From Bacteriovoracaceae bacterium (lineage in GTDB: Bacteria > Bdellovibrionota > Bacteriovoracia > Bacteriovoracales > Bacteriovoracaceae), in NCBI GenBank assembly GCA_023954595.1, contig JAGSHJ010000022.1:1-16409 (forward strand): a stretch of 16,409 nucleotides of DNA, read 5' to 3'. The translations under genes were made by a program, and so were the position numbers. The notes under the pieces are model-generated. The model ran no database searches. It was not told the DNA's origin and worked only from the letters and a program-made list of their open reading frames with translations. This document shows positions 6,195 through 14,327 of this stretch, piece by piece. Every line of letters begins with the position of its first letter. Within the stretch, counting starts at the first letter, position 1.

Positions 6195-8300
6195 TTAGAG
6201 ATCCTCCCATTCGTGGTCTCCCTCATCCGGGAACTCACCATTTACTGCGATTTTCTCTACAGAGGAAGAGACCTTGGCCTGGGTTTCTTTCTCGTTTTTT
6301 GGCATTTGAATTACATTATCTTCACTAGCTTCAGAATTGCTTTTAAGTTTTGGAGCTCTCTCATGGGTATTTTGAGAACCATAAACCATTTTATTTAAAC
6401 CAAGTGAGACAGTACTTAGGGTTTCGGCCTGTTCGTTTAGCGAAACAGTCCCTTTTGAAACTTCTTTTGCGATCTCAGAGTTTTGTCTCGTCACAACATT
6501 TAACTGGTCCATCGCCTTTGAAATCTCTTGAATCCCCTGGCTTTGTTCGACTGAGGCAGTAGCAATTTCTTCAATGGCCGAGTCAAGGTTGGATGACTGT
6601 TCCAAAATTCTCTCTAATGCATCTTTACACTGTTCTGACACTGCTCTACCTACTCCAACTTTCTCCGAGCCTTTGGCCACAAGTCCATCAACTCTTTGTT
6701 GTGTGGTATCTACGATTTTATTCACACTCTCAATAGACTTTGCAAGCATGTCTTCAATTTCTTTTGCCGCATCACCAGAGCTTTTGGCCAAGGTTCCAAC
6801 TTCTTCAGCAACAACTGAAAAGCCTTTTCCGTGTTCACCTGCCCGTGCGGCCTCAACACTTGCATTGAAGGATAAAAGTTTTGTTTGAAAAACAATATCA
6901 TTGATAACTTTAGTCTTATCTTCGATCTCTTTAATTACATTAGTGATGGCCTGCATCTCTTTTGAATTTGTATTTAGCTGATCTACAATTTCTGAGTTCG
7001 CAGAAGCAATATCGTCAATGGCACCAAGCATTTGTTCAACAGTCTTCATACCTTCGTTAGCTGAGTCTCTACTACGTGAGGACATGTCTTTTGAGCTTTG
7101 AGAGTGTGATGCACTCTTACTAACCATTGCTGATATCTCATTAAGAGAAGATACTGTTTCATGTAAGCTTGCTGCTTGCTGGTTTGTTGACTCAGACAGA
7201 AGTCTTGCTTGCTCGCTTATTTCTTCACTGGCCTGATTAATCTCATCAGAACCTTCTGAAACATCTTCTGCTGCAGCACTCATTTTATTAGACAGTGCCC
7301 TGCTCATAAAGAATGCAACGATAGCTGATAAAATTAAACTGATGATAAAACTTAAACCAAAGAAGTTCTTTGAAGCATTGATTCCAGAGAACGCTTCAGT
7401 GGAGTCCATTTCAACATACACTTTCCAGCCTAGATCGCCTAAAAAGCGCTTATCATTAATTTCTTGTACAGCAACAAGTGGCATTGCTTTATTCCATGGA
7501 AAGTCATAGCCATTATCTTCATTGTCATCAGCTTGAAACGCTAAATCAGATACACTTGTAAGGGGTGCCTCTCCATTTATATTTGATCCAATAAGCTTAG
7601 AGGATTTTTCAACAATTCTAATGGTTGCTTCATTCTTTCCTTCCTCTCGCATTGAGGCCTCAAGCTCTGCAATATTGTTGTTTGCAAATCTTACCCCTAC
7701 AAAAGTTGTGAGCACGGCCAATGAATCGCCATACTCATCCTGTACTGGTGTACTTACGTGAAAGCCAATTTTCTCTTCACCATAGAGAAGTTTACCAAGC
7801 TTACTTTTTTCAATCGTAGCAAAGTGAGAACCGTAGATTTTCTTTTTATAATCTTCAGTAAGCTCACCATTAATAACATCTTTGTACCAATCATAATTAG
7901 CAAAGCTCAGTGACTTAATTTTTTCCACTGAGAGTTTTTTACCATCAGCTGACAAAGAGTTCGCAGCGATGAGTTTTCCATTTAAATCTGTGAGCAACAT
8001 AAAGTCATATGTTGGATATAGACTAACTAGCTCATTTAAGAAGAAAGAAATCTTGCCGGCGTCATTTCCTTTAAGGGCTTCGTTCTTACTCATAGCTTGT
8101 ACGTTGTGATAATAGTTATAAAAGTCTTGTGACAAGTTTCCAGCAAGCTTTGAAGAAGCATTATTAAACCCGTCTCTTATTTCCAACTTTTGCTGCGAAA
8201 GAGCGTTGTTAAATTGCAATAACAAAACAAGTCCGAACACTACAATTAGCCCAATATTGGACAATAACAGTTTCTGCTTTAGTGATAAATTCAACTTCAT
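6195..8300 (-). CDS. Methyl-accepting chemotaxis protein, transmembrane receptor
   Basis: A 701-residue chemoreceptor. TM1 is about 10-29 and TM2 about 313-332. The periplasmic part (30-312) looks like a double-Cache ligand-binding domain, with the YDWYKDV block at 136-142. The cytoplasmic coiled coil runs from about 354 to 640, and the hairpin tip near 470-500 (VEAARAGEHGKGFSVVAEEV) binds CheW and CheA. TM2 passes into the coiled coil with no recognisable HAMP domain (no conserved Pro and no two-helix unit). The C-terminus is a flexible acidic tail ending EWEDL, loosely like the xWxxF pentapeptide that tethers CheR or CheB. It lies 149 bases after cheB and has its own sigma-28-like promoter. 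Shine-Dalgarno GAGGAAG. Ligand unknown. Confidence 0.92.
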   Translation of the reverse strand: MKLNLSLKQKLLLSNIGLIVVFGLVLLLQFNNALSQQKLEIRDGFNNASSKLAGNLSQDFYNYYHNVQAMSKNEALKGNDAGKISFFLNELVSLYPTYDFMLLTDLNGKLIAANSLSADGKKLSVEKIKSLSFANYDWYKDVINGELTEDYKKKIYGSHFATIEKSKLGKLLYGEEKIGFHVSTPVQDEYGDSLAVLTTFVGVRFANNNIAELEASMREEGKNEATIRIVEKSSKLIGSNINGEAPLTSVSDLAFQADDNEDNGYDFPWNKAMPLVAVQEINDKRFLGDLGWKVYVEMDSTEAFSGINASKNFFGLSFIISLILSAIVAFFMSRALSNKMSAAAEDVSEGSDEINQASEEISEQARLLSESTNQQAASLHETVSSLNEISAMVSKSASHSQSSKDMSSRSRDSANEGMKTVEQMLGAIDDIASANSEIVDQLNTNSKEMQAITNVIKEIEDKTKVINDIVFQTKLLSFNASVEAARAGEHGKGFSVVAEEVGTLAKSSGDAAKEIEDMLAKSIESVNKIVDTTQQRVDGLVAKGSEKVGVGRAVSEQCKDALERILEQSSNLDSAIEEIATASVEQSQGIQEISKAMDQLNVVTRQNSEIAKEVSKGTVSLNEQAETLSTVSLGLNKMVYGSQNTHERAPKLKSNSEASEDNVIQMPKNEKETQAKVSSSVEKIAVNGEFPDEGDHEWEDL

Positions 8301-8329
8301 AAGTACTTCCTCAAGTTAGATGGTAACCG

Positions 8330-8357
8330 TTATTCGACCAACTTTAAGATTTCTTTA
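8330..8357 (-). promoter_or_regulatory. Sigma-28 (FliA)-like promoter of the chemoreceptor gene
   Basis: On the minus strand TAAA (complement of 8354-8357), 15 bases, then GTCGAATAA (complement of 8330-8338). The flagellar sigma-28 consensus in enterobacteria is TAAA-N15-GCCGATAA, so this matches apart from one inserted A and one base. The element ends 30 bases before the start codon. A sigma-70-like alternative, TTGTCA-N17-TTAAAA, lies further upstream in the same gap. Confidence 0.5.
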
Positions 8358-8389
8358 TGAGTTTTTCTTAATTTTTTAAGATTTCTTTA
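8343..8389. repeat. Two perfect 15-bp direct repeats, 32 bases apart
   Basis: TTTAAGATTTCTTTA occurs at 8343-8357 and again at 8375-8389. The spacing is close to three helical turns, so both copies face the same side of the DNA. Each copy contains the dyad AAGA-TT-TCTT. The copy nearer the receptor gene includes the -35 TAAA of the sigma-28-like promoter. Confidence 0.75.
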
Positions 8390-8449
8390 ACAAAGTTGAC
8401 AAAAATAGAGAGCTAAGGCATTGAATATTGGTCAGTTTAAAGGAAATGT

Positions 8450-9844
8450 TTAGGCGGATGTTTTTTTGGAGACATCATTCATGGATTTAACTATTTTGTC
8501 TGCCATCTCGGCTAATGGAACGGCCTCTTGTGCCGCACCTATCTTTAAGGCCTCTCTAGGCATCCCAAAAACAACACAAGATTCTTCATCTTGCGCAAGT
8601 GTAGGGTGACCTATTTTTTTCAACTCAAGCATGCCCTTTGCCCCATCCTTTCCCATACCTGTGAGAATTGATGCCACAACATTGCCTTGGTTTATTTTTG
8701 AAATGGAATTAAATAGATAATCTACAGAAGGTTTAAACCTGTTCACAGGAGCATCATCTGTAAGAACTACTTTTTTTAAGCTGCCTCTTTTAACAATCTT
8801 CATTTGAAAGCCACCAGGAGCGATATAAACAGTGTTCCTTTCAATCTTGTCACCATCTTCTGCCTCTTTAACAGTGAATGGGCAAAGATTGTCTAATCTC
8901 TCCGCCAAGGCCTTAGAGAACACTGCTGGAATGTGCTGAACAATAACAATTGGTGGTATCTCACTCGGCAGGGCCGTCAAAATTTGTTGAAGGGCCTGTG
9001 TACCACCTGTAGAAGAGCCTATGGCAATCATGCCTTCAGTGTTTTGAAAGTTACCTGTCCTTATAGGACCTGTATTTTTCTGTGTTCCACTTTTATTCTT
9101 TTTTGCGATGGCCTCAAGTTGCTCCAGGATATCATCGGCAATAGTACTTACCTTCTCAAGTGATGGCTTTTGTACATAGGCAAGAGCACCGTTTGATAAG
9201 GCCTCCATTACTAATGGACCTTCACTAACACTTACGGAGCTCACAACCGCCACCGGTAAATTTTGAAATCGGAGCCACGTTTTTAAAAACTCAACACCGT
9301 TCATCTCTGGCATGTGAATGTCCAAGGTAACTAAATCTGGCTTTTCTTTTTCTATGAATTCTCTGGCCGCACTAGGGCGATCGGCAACACCAACGACTTC
9401 CAACATTGATGATGTATTAATGATTTTGGTTAAAAGTTTTTGAATAGTCTTACTATCATCAACAATTAAAACCTTCTTTTTAACAATAGGGCCTTCCACT
9501 GTATCAACACTTTCAACAGGCCTGTTCTTTTTAATTCTTACAACCCCGTCAACAGGTCGATAGATTGCAGTCGTCTCACCTGAAGTAATTACCTCACGTT
9601 TAAACTCCCCCCAAGGCATATTCTGCTCTTTGAGCATCTTTAAGCACATACTACAGCCTACAAAGCGTGCAGTTTTCACTTGCTGAATACTAATGAGCTT
9701 TTGACATTCCTTAACCGTAGGAGCTCTCATAAGAAAGCATTCCTTTCTACCGTCTAATCTCTCAAGGAGTACGATGGCAGAATTAGTATCTAGAGAGACC
9801 TTCACCTCTTCATTGGAATGATCAGCTAGCCTTTTTAAACTCAT
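8450..9844 (-). CDS. cheB: Chemotaxis methylesterase CheB with an extra N-terminal domain
   Basis: A 464-residue protein-glutamate methylesterase that removes methyl groups from chemoreceptors when phosphorylated by CheA. The receiver spans about 123-245, with acidic pair D129/D130, phospho-acceptor D175 (TLDIHMPEMNG) and K226. The methylesterase spans about 270-455, with the full triad: S278 in IGSSTGG, H304 in IVQHIP and D400 in LTGMGKDG. Ahead of the receiver are about 120 extra residues. Their end (ARFVGCSMCLKMLKEQ... to GVVRIKK) recalls the last part of CheD, but the CheD catalytic Cys/His region is not seen. It starts 2 bases after the cheR stop, with only a weak Shine-Dalgarno, so translational coupling is likely. 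Typical CheB is about 350 residues. Confidence 0.93.
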   Translation of the reverse strand: MSLKRLADHSNEEVKVSLDTNSAIVLLERLDGRKECFLMRAPTVKECQKLISIQQVKTARFVGCSMCLKMLKEQNMPWGEFKREVITSGETTAIYRPVDGVVRIKKNRPVESVDTVEGPIVKKKVLIVDDSKTIQKLLTKIINTSSMLEVVGVADRPSAAREFIEKEKPDLVTLDIHMPEMNGVEFLKTWLRFQNLPVAVVSSVSVSEGPLVMEALSNGALAYVQKPSLEKVSTIADDILEQLEAIAKKNKSGTQKNTGPIRTGNFQNTEGMIAIGSSTGGTQALQQILTALPSEIPPIVIVQHIPAVFSKALAERLDNLCPFTVKEAEDGDKIERNTVYIAPGGFQMKIVKRGSLKKVVLTDDAPVNRFKPSVDYLFNSISKINQGNVVASILTGMGKDGAKGMLELKKIGHPTLAQDEESCVVFGMPREALKIGAAQEAVPLAEMADKIVKSMNDVSKKTSA

Positions 9845-9846
9845 TC

Positions 9847-11679
9847 TTATTCTTTTGCCAAGTACTCAGTTCCCACATGAGGAAAACTAGTCCAAGGGAA
9901 TACATCACTTGCCACTTCTTTGAGGTCTTTATTTATGTTTGGTAAATCCTCTAGAAGTATCTGAGCATTATCAAGACCTAGCAAAGAGTCTACAACCTTA
10001 GAGCTACAGATTCCAAATACACTGCAGCTTGTTTTATTATTACCTAATTGCTTCTTAACAAGGCCCATGTGGCCTGCAAAGTCGCTCAAGTATACTTGAT
10101 TAGACTTTAGAGCTGTATCTTCTTCAAATACCTGTGCACCAATGCTACTTCCCAACTCGTCTTTAATCATATCGAGGTAATTACCATTGCCTTCAAACAC
10201 TACAACGATTGGTGGTTGATCACCTTTGAGCTCATTCAAACACGCCTTTATCTTCTTCAGGTCACTGAAGTTTCCAAAAAACAGTCTGCCCTTTTGAGAA
10301 CAGTTTTGAATCGAGAAATCTTTTTGAAAACTCTTATCAATACCATCAAGTGAACTTGCTTCATTTAGAAAGGACATTTTGATCTTATTCTTAATTTCCT
10401 CAGCTCTCTCTTTAAGATTATTTAGTGCAGGTTTTTCAACAAAATCACTCGCACCATGACGTAGTGTCTGTTGAGCATATCTTGTATCTTCACGACTAGC
10501 ACTAGAGACAACAACAACTTTCGGATGAGTCGAACTATGGTGTTTTTTCAAGTACTCAACACCATCCATCTCCGGCATGTGAATATCCAAAGTCATGGCA
10601 TCAACGCTATTATTTTTAACAAATTCCGCGGCCTCAACACCGTTTTTAGCAGTTCCTACAAGCTCAAACTCAGGATCATTTTGAAAGATCTTGGAAAGAA
10701 GCTTAACAACACTAGAGCTATCATCGACAACCAGCATTTTGATAGGTTTTGGAGTTAAGCTCTTAGTAACCGGTACTTGAACCTTAGGAGCAACAACTCC
10801 AACGGGTTTAGCAACGACAACTGGCTCATCAAAGCTATATACACTTGGGGCAAGATTTTGTTTAGCAATATTTAACTCTTTAATAGACTCACTTAGACCT
10901 GTAATAAAGTAGCCACCAACATGCACATGTTTCTGCATGTCCTTCACTATTTTAACGATGTCATCTCTTTTGAAGTAGATAAATACATTTCTACAAAAGA
11001 TTAAATCAAACTTTTTAGCTTGAAGGGTTCTCTTCGCCGTCAATAGGTTCATCACATCAAATGAGCAACGCTCTTTTAAATGAGACTTCACCTTAACAAA
11101 GTCAGCAATTTTACCTGTTCCACGTTGCCAATTTCCCTGTAAATAAACACGTGGCACTGTTTTGACTTCCTGGTATTGATAAACACCGTTATTGCCAATC
11201 TTCACACACTCAGGATCAATATCAGTGCCCAAGATTTCAAAATCCATTCCAGGATACTTCTTAAGGTGCAAGTTTAAGAACATGGCCAGAGAATAAACCT
11301 CTTGCCCTTTACTACATGCAGCGGATAGCACACGAATTTTGTTATCACCTCTTTTCTTGGCACTTGCCACAAGCTTGTCTAGATTTTCTAAAACAAAGTC
11401 AAAGTGACTTACCTCTCTAAAGAAAAAGGTATGGTGAGTAGTGAGCAAGGAAATTAGATAGCTTGATTCTTTTTTATAATTTGTTTCCAACTCTTTTGCA
11501 TATTGAGTCGGAGTTAGGCCTCCCAAGTCCAACAAACGCTTTCTCAAACGAGAGACGACCATAGATTGTTGCTTATCCCCTAATACATTCCCACTATCTT
11601 TAGCGACGATTTCAGATACATAAGCAGCAAGCGATTCTATCGTCCAAGTCGCTTGGCGTTTGTTAACAGGCATATTCAT
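9847..11679 (-). CDS. cheR: CheR methyltransferase fused to a receiver and a decayed CheB-like domain
   Basis: A 610-residue fusion. Residues about 12-285 are CheR, which methylates receptor glutamates with S-adenosylmethionine: TTHHTFFFREV (80-90), SAM loop LSAACSKGQEVYS (118-130), TDID (152-155) and FCRNVFIYF (228-236). A Pro/Val linker (285-311) leads to a CheB-type receiver (312-435) with D319/D320, phospho-acceptor D365 and K416. Residues about 463-585 line up by eye with the esterase domain of neighbouring CheB: PPIVVVFE with PPIVIVQH, VYLSDFAGHMGLVKK with VYIAPGGFQMKIVKR, SCSVFG with SCVVFG. The Ser loop IGSSTGG is FGNFSDL, the catalytic His is E496, and about 61 residues including the Asp loop are missing, so esterase activity is not expected. 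It sits between cheW and cheB. Confidence 0.88.
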   Translation of the reverse strand: MNMPVNKRQATWTIESLAAYVSEIVAKDSGNVLGDKQQSMVVSRLRKRLLDLGGLTPTQYAKELETNYKKESSYLISLLTTHHTFFFREVSHFDFVLENLDKLVASAKKRGDNKIRVLSAACSKGQEVYSLAMFLNLHLKKYPGMDFEILGTDIDPECVKIGNNGVYQYQEVKTVPRVYLQGNWQRGTGKIADFVKVKSHLKERCSFDVMNLLTAKRTLQAKKFDLIFCRNVFIYFKRDDIVKIVKDMQKHVHVGGYFITGLSESIKELNIAKQNLAPSVYSFDEPVVVAKPVGVVAPKVQVPVTKSLTPKPIKMLVVDDSSSVVKLLSKIFQNDPEFELVGTAKNGVEAAEFVKNNSVDAMTLDIHMPEMDGVEYLKKHHSSTHPKVVVVSSASREDTRYAQQTLRHGASDFVEKPALNNLKERAEEIKNKIKMSFLNEASSLDGIDKSFQKDFSIQNCSQKGRLFFGNFSDLKKIKACLNELKGDQPPIVVVFEGNGNYLDMIKDELGSSIGAQVFEEDTALKSNQVYLSDFAGHMGLVKKQLGNNKTSCSVFGICSSKVVDSLLGLDNAQILLEDLPNINKDLKEVASDVFPWTSFPHVGTEYLAKE

Positions 11680-11704
11680 TTAATACTCTTTTTTGTTTTA
11701 AGTT

Positions 11705-12193
11705 TTAAGCTGCTTGTTTTTGCTGCAGCCCTTTAATCTCATTAATGTTCAAAGCTTTGGCCAAATCCAACATAATAGTTAGTTTGTTCTCGCCTCTGTG
11801 TACACCTTGAACATACTGAGCATTAACTTGGGAGCGAATCTCTGGAACTTCAGCAACCTCTGCAGCAGCAACATTCAATACATAGTTGATTGAATCAACG
11901 ACAAGGCCGATGCTCACACCTTCAAAATCAACGATGATAACGGCCTCTTCAGACTCCTCTTTCTCTTTGATCTTAAGCTTTTTTCTAAGATCCACAATTG
12001 AGATGATCTGACCTCTTAGGTTCATAATCCCAATGTAATAAGATGGAGCACTTGGCAACGGAGTAGTCTCAGGCACCGGTATCACTTCTTTTACATTCAA
12101 CAAAGCTATTGCATAGCTCTCATCACCTAGGTCAAATTGCAGGTATCTTTTAAATTGTTCACTTTCTATTTCTGTCTTATTTTCAAAACTCAT
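11705..12193 (-). CDS. cheW: Chemotaxis coupling protein CheW
   Basis: A 162-residue CheW, the adaptor that links receptor tips to the CheA P5 domain in the signalling array. After a short polar N-terminus the domain shows the usual order of strands: YLQFDLGDESYAIALLNVKEVI, then PSYYIGIMNLRGQIISIVDLRKKL (the conserved G.xNLRG..I.V.DLR core), VIIVDFEGVSIGLVVDSI, and the closing KLTIMLDLAKAL. Length is normal, with a glutamine-rich tail. It starts 15 bases after the cheA stop, with a good Shine-Dalgarno (GAGGAT), and is followed by cheR after 25 bases. Cytoplasmic and membrane-associated through receptors. No missing core motif. Confidence 0.95.
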   Translation of the reverse strand: MSFENKTEIESEQFKRYLQFDLGDESYAIALLNVKEVIPVPETTPLPSAPSYYIGIMNLRGQIISIVDLRKKLKIKEKEESEEAVIIVDFEGVSIGLVVDSINYVLNVAAAEVAEVPEIRSQVNAQYVQGVHRGENKLTIMLDLAKALNINEIKGLQQKQAA

Positions 12194-12208
12194 ATAATCC
12201 TCACATCC

Positions 12209-14170
12209 TTAGGCCGCCTGGCCTTCCTTATATTCTTTATGTGCCTTACTTTCCTTAAGGTCATTTTTAAATAATTCAAAAAGGTCGAGGATCAAAGATG
12301 GCATGCCGTCACTCATGATCGCAGACCCCATAATTCCTTGTTTGCCTCTTAGGTCTTCACCTAATTTTTTAATAACAATTTGCTGCTGAATCAGAACATC
12401 ATCTACCGCAACACCAAATGAGCGTCCAAGACCTTTTACAACCACTACAATGTTGCTTGCTTTCTGCTCCACCTTGGCACCAAGTTTTTTATTGATGTGG
12501 AATAGAGGCATAACCTCACCTCTGAGTCTGAATAGCTCTGCCGCACCTGTAAACTTCTCAACATCCGCCTCATTAACTTGAGTAAGCTCATGCACCTGAG
12601 ATAGAGGTATAACAAACTTCTGACCATCTGAATTAATGACAAGTCCCTCAATGATCGCAAGAGTTAGAGGAATCATAATTTTAAAAGATGAACCTTCACC
12701 TATCTTACTCTCCACTTTTACTTGTCCACCAAGTGCTTCAATGTTTGTTTTTACAACATCCATTCCGACACCACGTCCAGAGACTTCAGTTACTTGTTCT
12801 TTAGTTGAAAATCCTGGATGAAAAATCAATTGAATAATCTCATCAGGAGTCATTGTTGAATTGGCAGAAATAATCTTTTTCTCAACAGCTTTAGCGCGAA
12901 TAACTTCGTGATCGATCCCCTTGCCATCATCTGTAATTTGGATAGCAAGATTACTTCCCTCGTGAAACGCCTTAATCTGAATAACACCTTTGCCCTTGCC
13001 ACTAGCTACACGATCTTCATCAGATTCAAGGCCATGATCAACCGCATTTCTAACAATGTGTACAAGAGGGTCTGATATTCTCTCTAAAACAGTTTTATCA
13101 ACCTCAGTTTCTTCACCGACCATGACAAGCTTCGCATCTTTTCCCAAGGCCTTAGATGTATCTCGAACAATACGATTCATTTTCTGAAAAGCACCTTTAA
13201 GTGGAAGCATTCTCAGCGACATCGCCACTTCTTGTACTTCTTTAAAAAGCTTGCCCATCATTGAGATACTTTTATTAGAAAGCTCATCTTTGATATTCAC
13301 ATAGCGTCTTTGTGAGAGCACTGTTTGAAGAATAACAAGCTCTCCTATAATGTTATTGATATTATCAATACGGGATAGATTAACCCTTATACTTTCATCT
13401 TTTTGACCTGATTCTTTTTTGGCCTCTTTCTTAGGCTCAGCAACAGGAGTTTGCTCTACCTTACTTTCAACAACTGGCAACTTTTCCACGTTTTGAAAAC
13501 TAAGAGCTTCTTCATCAGCTGAGGCCGCCGGCGTGCCACCAAGTCCTTCCAGTTCTTCTTCACTTAGTCCTAACTCACGCAAAGATTCTAAGGCAGCATC
13601 ACTAACCATAGATTCTTCTGCAACTTCAGAGCTTTCTTCAAACATAGCAGCATCAGGAAACTCTTCAGTGGATACAACTTCCTCATCAAAGGGATCTTCT
13701 GAATCATCAAACAATGAATTGTCTAGAACTCGTTCTTCTTCGATTGAAGCTTGCGGTTCAACTTCTTCAGCCTCTGCACTCACTTGTCCACTCGTTAGAC
13801 TCTCAAGGTTTGCAGTAACTGAATCGATCTCAAAAGAAGCGTCAAGGTCATCTAAAAGACCTTTGATCATCTCCTCAACCTTATCCTTAAATTCCAAAAG
13901 ACCTGACACAATCGCATCAGTTACCTGAAGTTCACCTTCTTTAAGCTTTAATATCAGGTTTTCCGCGATGTGGGTTAACTGAGCCATTTGGTCAAACCCA
14001 ACGGCCTTGGATGTCCCTTTTAGATTGTGGGCAACTCTGAATATTTCATTCAAAAGTTCAGCATCTTCCCTTTCCTCTTCAAGCCGTAAAAACGCGCTTT
14101 CTGCGTGTGACAAGAGGTCTTCGGCCTCTTCTAAGAAATCCATTTTCAGTTCTTGTTCAAAATCTTCCAT
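12209..14170 (-). CDS. cheA: Chemotaxis histidine kinase CheA
   Basis: A 653-residue kinase that phosphorylates CheY and CheB in response to receptors. P1/Hpt spans about 4-108, with phospho-accepting H48 in FRVAHNLKGTSKAVGF. Residues about 110-257 are a long Asp/Glu-rich, low-complexity linker where the CheY-binding P2 domain is normally found; I see no P2. P3 dimerisation helices are about 258-330. P4 kinase is about 331-500, with N box HIVRNAVDHG (371-380), DDGKG (414-418) and GRGVGM (465-470). P5, the CheW-like domain, is about 503-640. It heads the cheA-cheW-cheR-cheB cluster, has a Shine-Dalgarno (AAAGGAA), and has a sigma-28-like promoter 28 bases upstream. All residues needed for activity appear to be present. 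Confidence 0.96.
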   Translation of the reverse strand: MEDFEQELKMDFLEEAEDLLSHAESAFLRLEEEREDAELLNEIFRVAHNLKGTSKAVGFDQMAQLTHIAENLILKLKEGELQVTDAIVSGLLEFKDKVEEMIKGLLDDLDASFEIDSVTANLESLTSGQVSAEAEEVEPQASIEEERVLDNSLFDDSEDPFDEEVVSTEEFPDAAMFEESSEVAEESMVSDAALESLRELGLSEEELEGLGGTPAASADEEALSFQNVEKLPVVESKVEQTPVAEPKKEAKKESGQKDESIRVNLSRIDNINNIIGELVILQTVLSQRRYVNIKDELSNKSISMMGKLFKEVQEVAMSLRMLPLKGAFQKMNRIVRDTSKALGKDAKLVMVGEETEVDKTVLERISDPLVHIVRNAVDHGLESDEDRVASGKGKGVIQIKAFHEGSNLAIQITDDGKGIDHEVIRAKAVEKKIISANSTMTPDEIIQLIFHPGFSTKEQVTEVSGRGVGMDVVKTNIEALGGQVKVESKIGEGSSFKIMIPLTLAIIEGLVINSDGQKFVIPLSQVHELTQVNEADVEKFTGAAELFRLRGEVMPLFHINKKLGAKVEQKASNIVVVVKGLGRSFGVAVDDVLIQQQIVIKKLGEDLRGKQGIMGSAIMSDGMPSLILDLFELFKNDLKESKAHKEYKEGQAA

Positions 14171-14197
14171 TAAAATTCCTTTAATTAATCCTTAACA

Positions 14198-14224
14198 TTC
14201 TCGGCTAAAGGATTAAGAAAATTA
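14198..14224 (-). promoter_or_regulatory. Sigma-28 (FliA)-like promoter of the cheA operon
   Basis: On the minus strand TAAT (complement of 14221-14224), 15 bases, then GCCGAGAA (complement of 14198-14205). Against TAAA-N15-GCCGATAA this is 3 of 4 and 7 of 8 with exact spacing. It ends 27 bases before the cheA ATG, almost the same distance as the similar element before the receptor gene. Confidence 0.6.
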
Positions 14225-14279
14225 AATGTTTTTTCAAAAATTACTTTGTTTTCTGGTATTCTTACCGAAGATAATAAAA

Positions 14280-14294
14280 ATGTTTTAAAAACAT
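14280..14294. repeat. 15-bp palindrome between cheA and cheX
   Basis: ATGTTTT (14280-14286), a central A, and AAAACAT (14288-14294) are exact complements. The palindrome lies 33 bases before the cheX start. The half-site AAATGTTTT is present a second time at 14224-14232. It may be an operator or a leader hairpin; A/T richness makes chance possible. Confidence 0.45.
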
Positions 14295-14327
14295 ATTAAC
14301 AACACTAATAACAAGGACTTGCTTGAT

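Noticed and set aside
13533..13928. Serine-rich plus-strand open frame inside cheA
   Set aside because: It is the antisense image of the Asp/Glu-rich linker (GAA/GAG read backwards as TTC/CTC and TCT); no start signal or recognisable protein.
14319..14327. TTG start for cheX
   Set aside because: It lies one base from the Shine-Dalgarno, so the ribosome could not use it; ATG 14328 fits.
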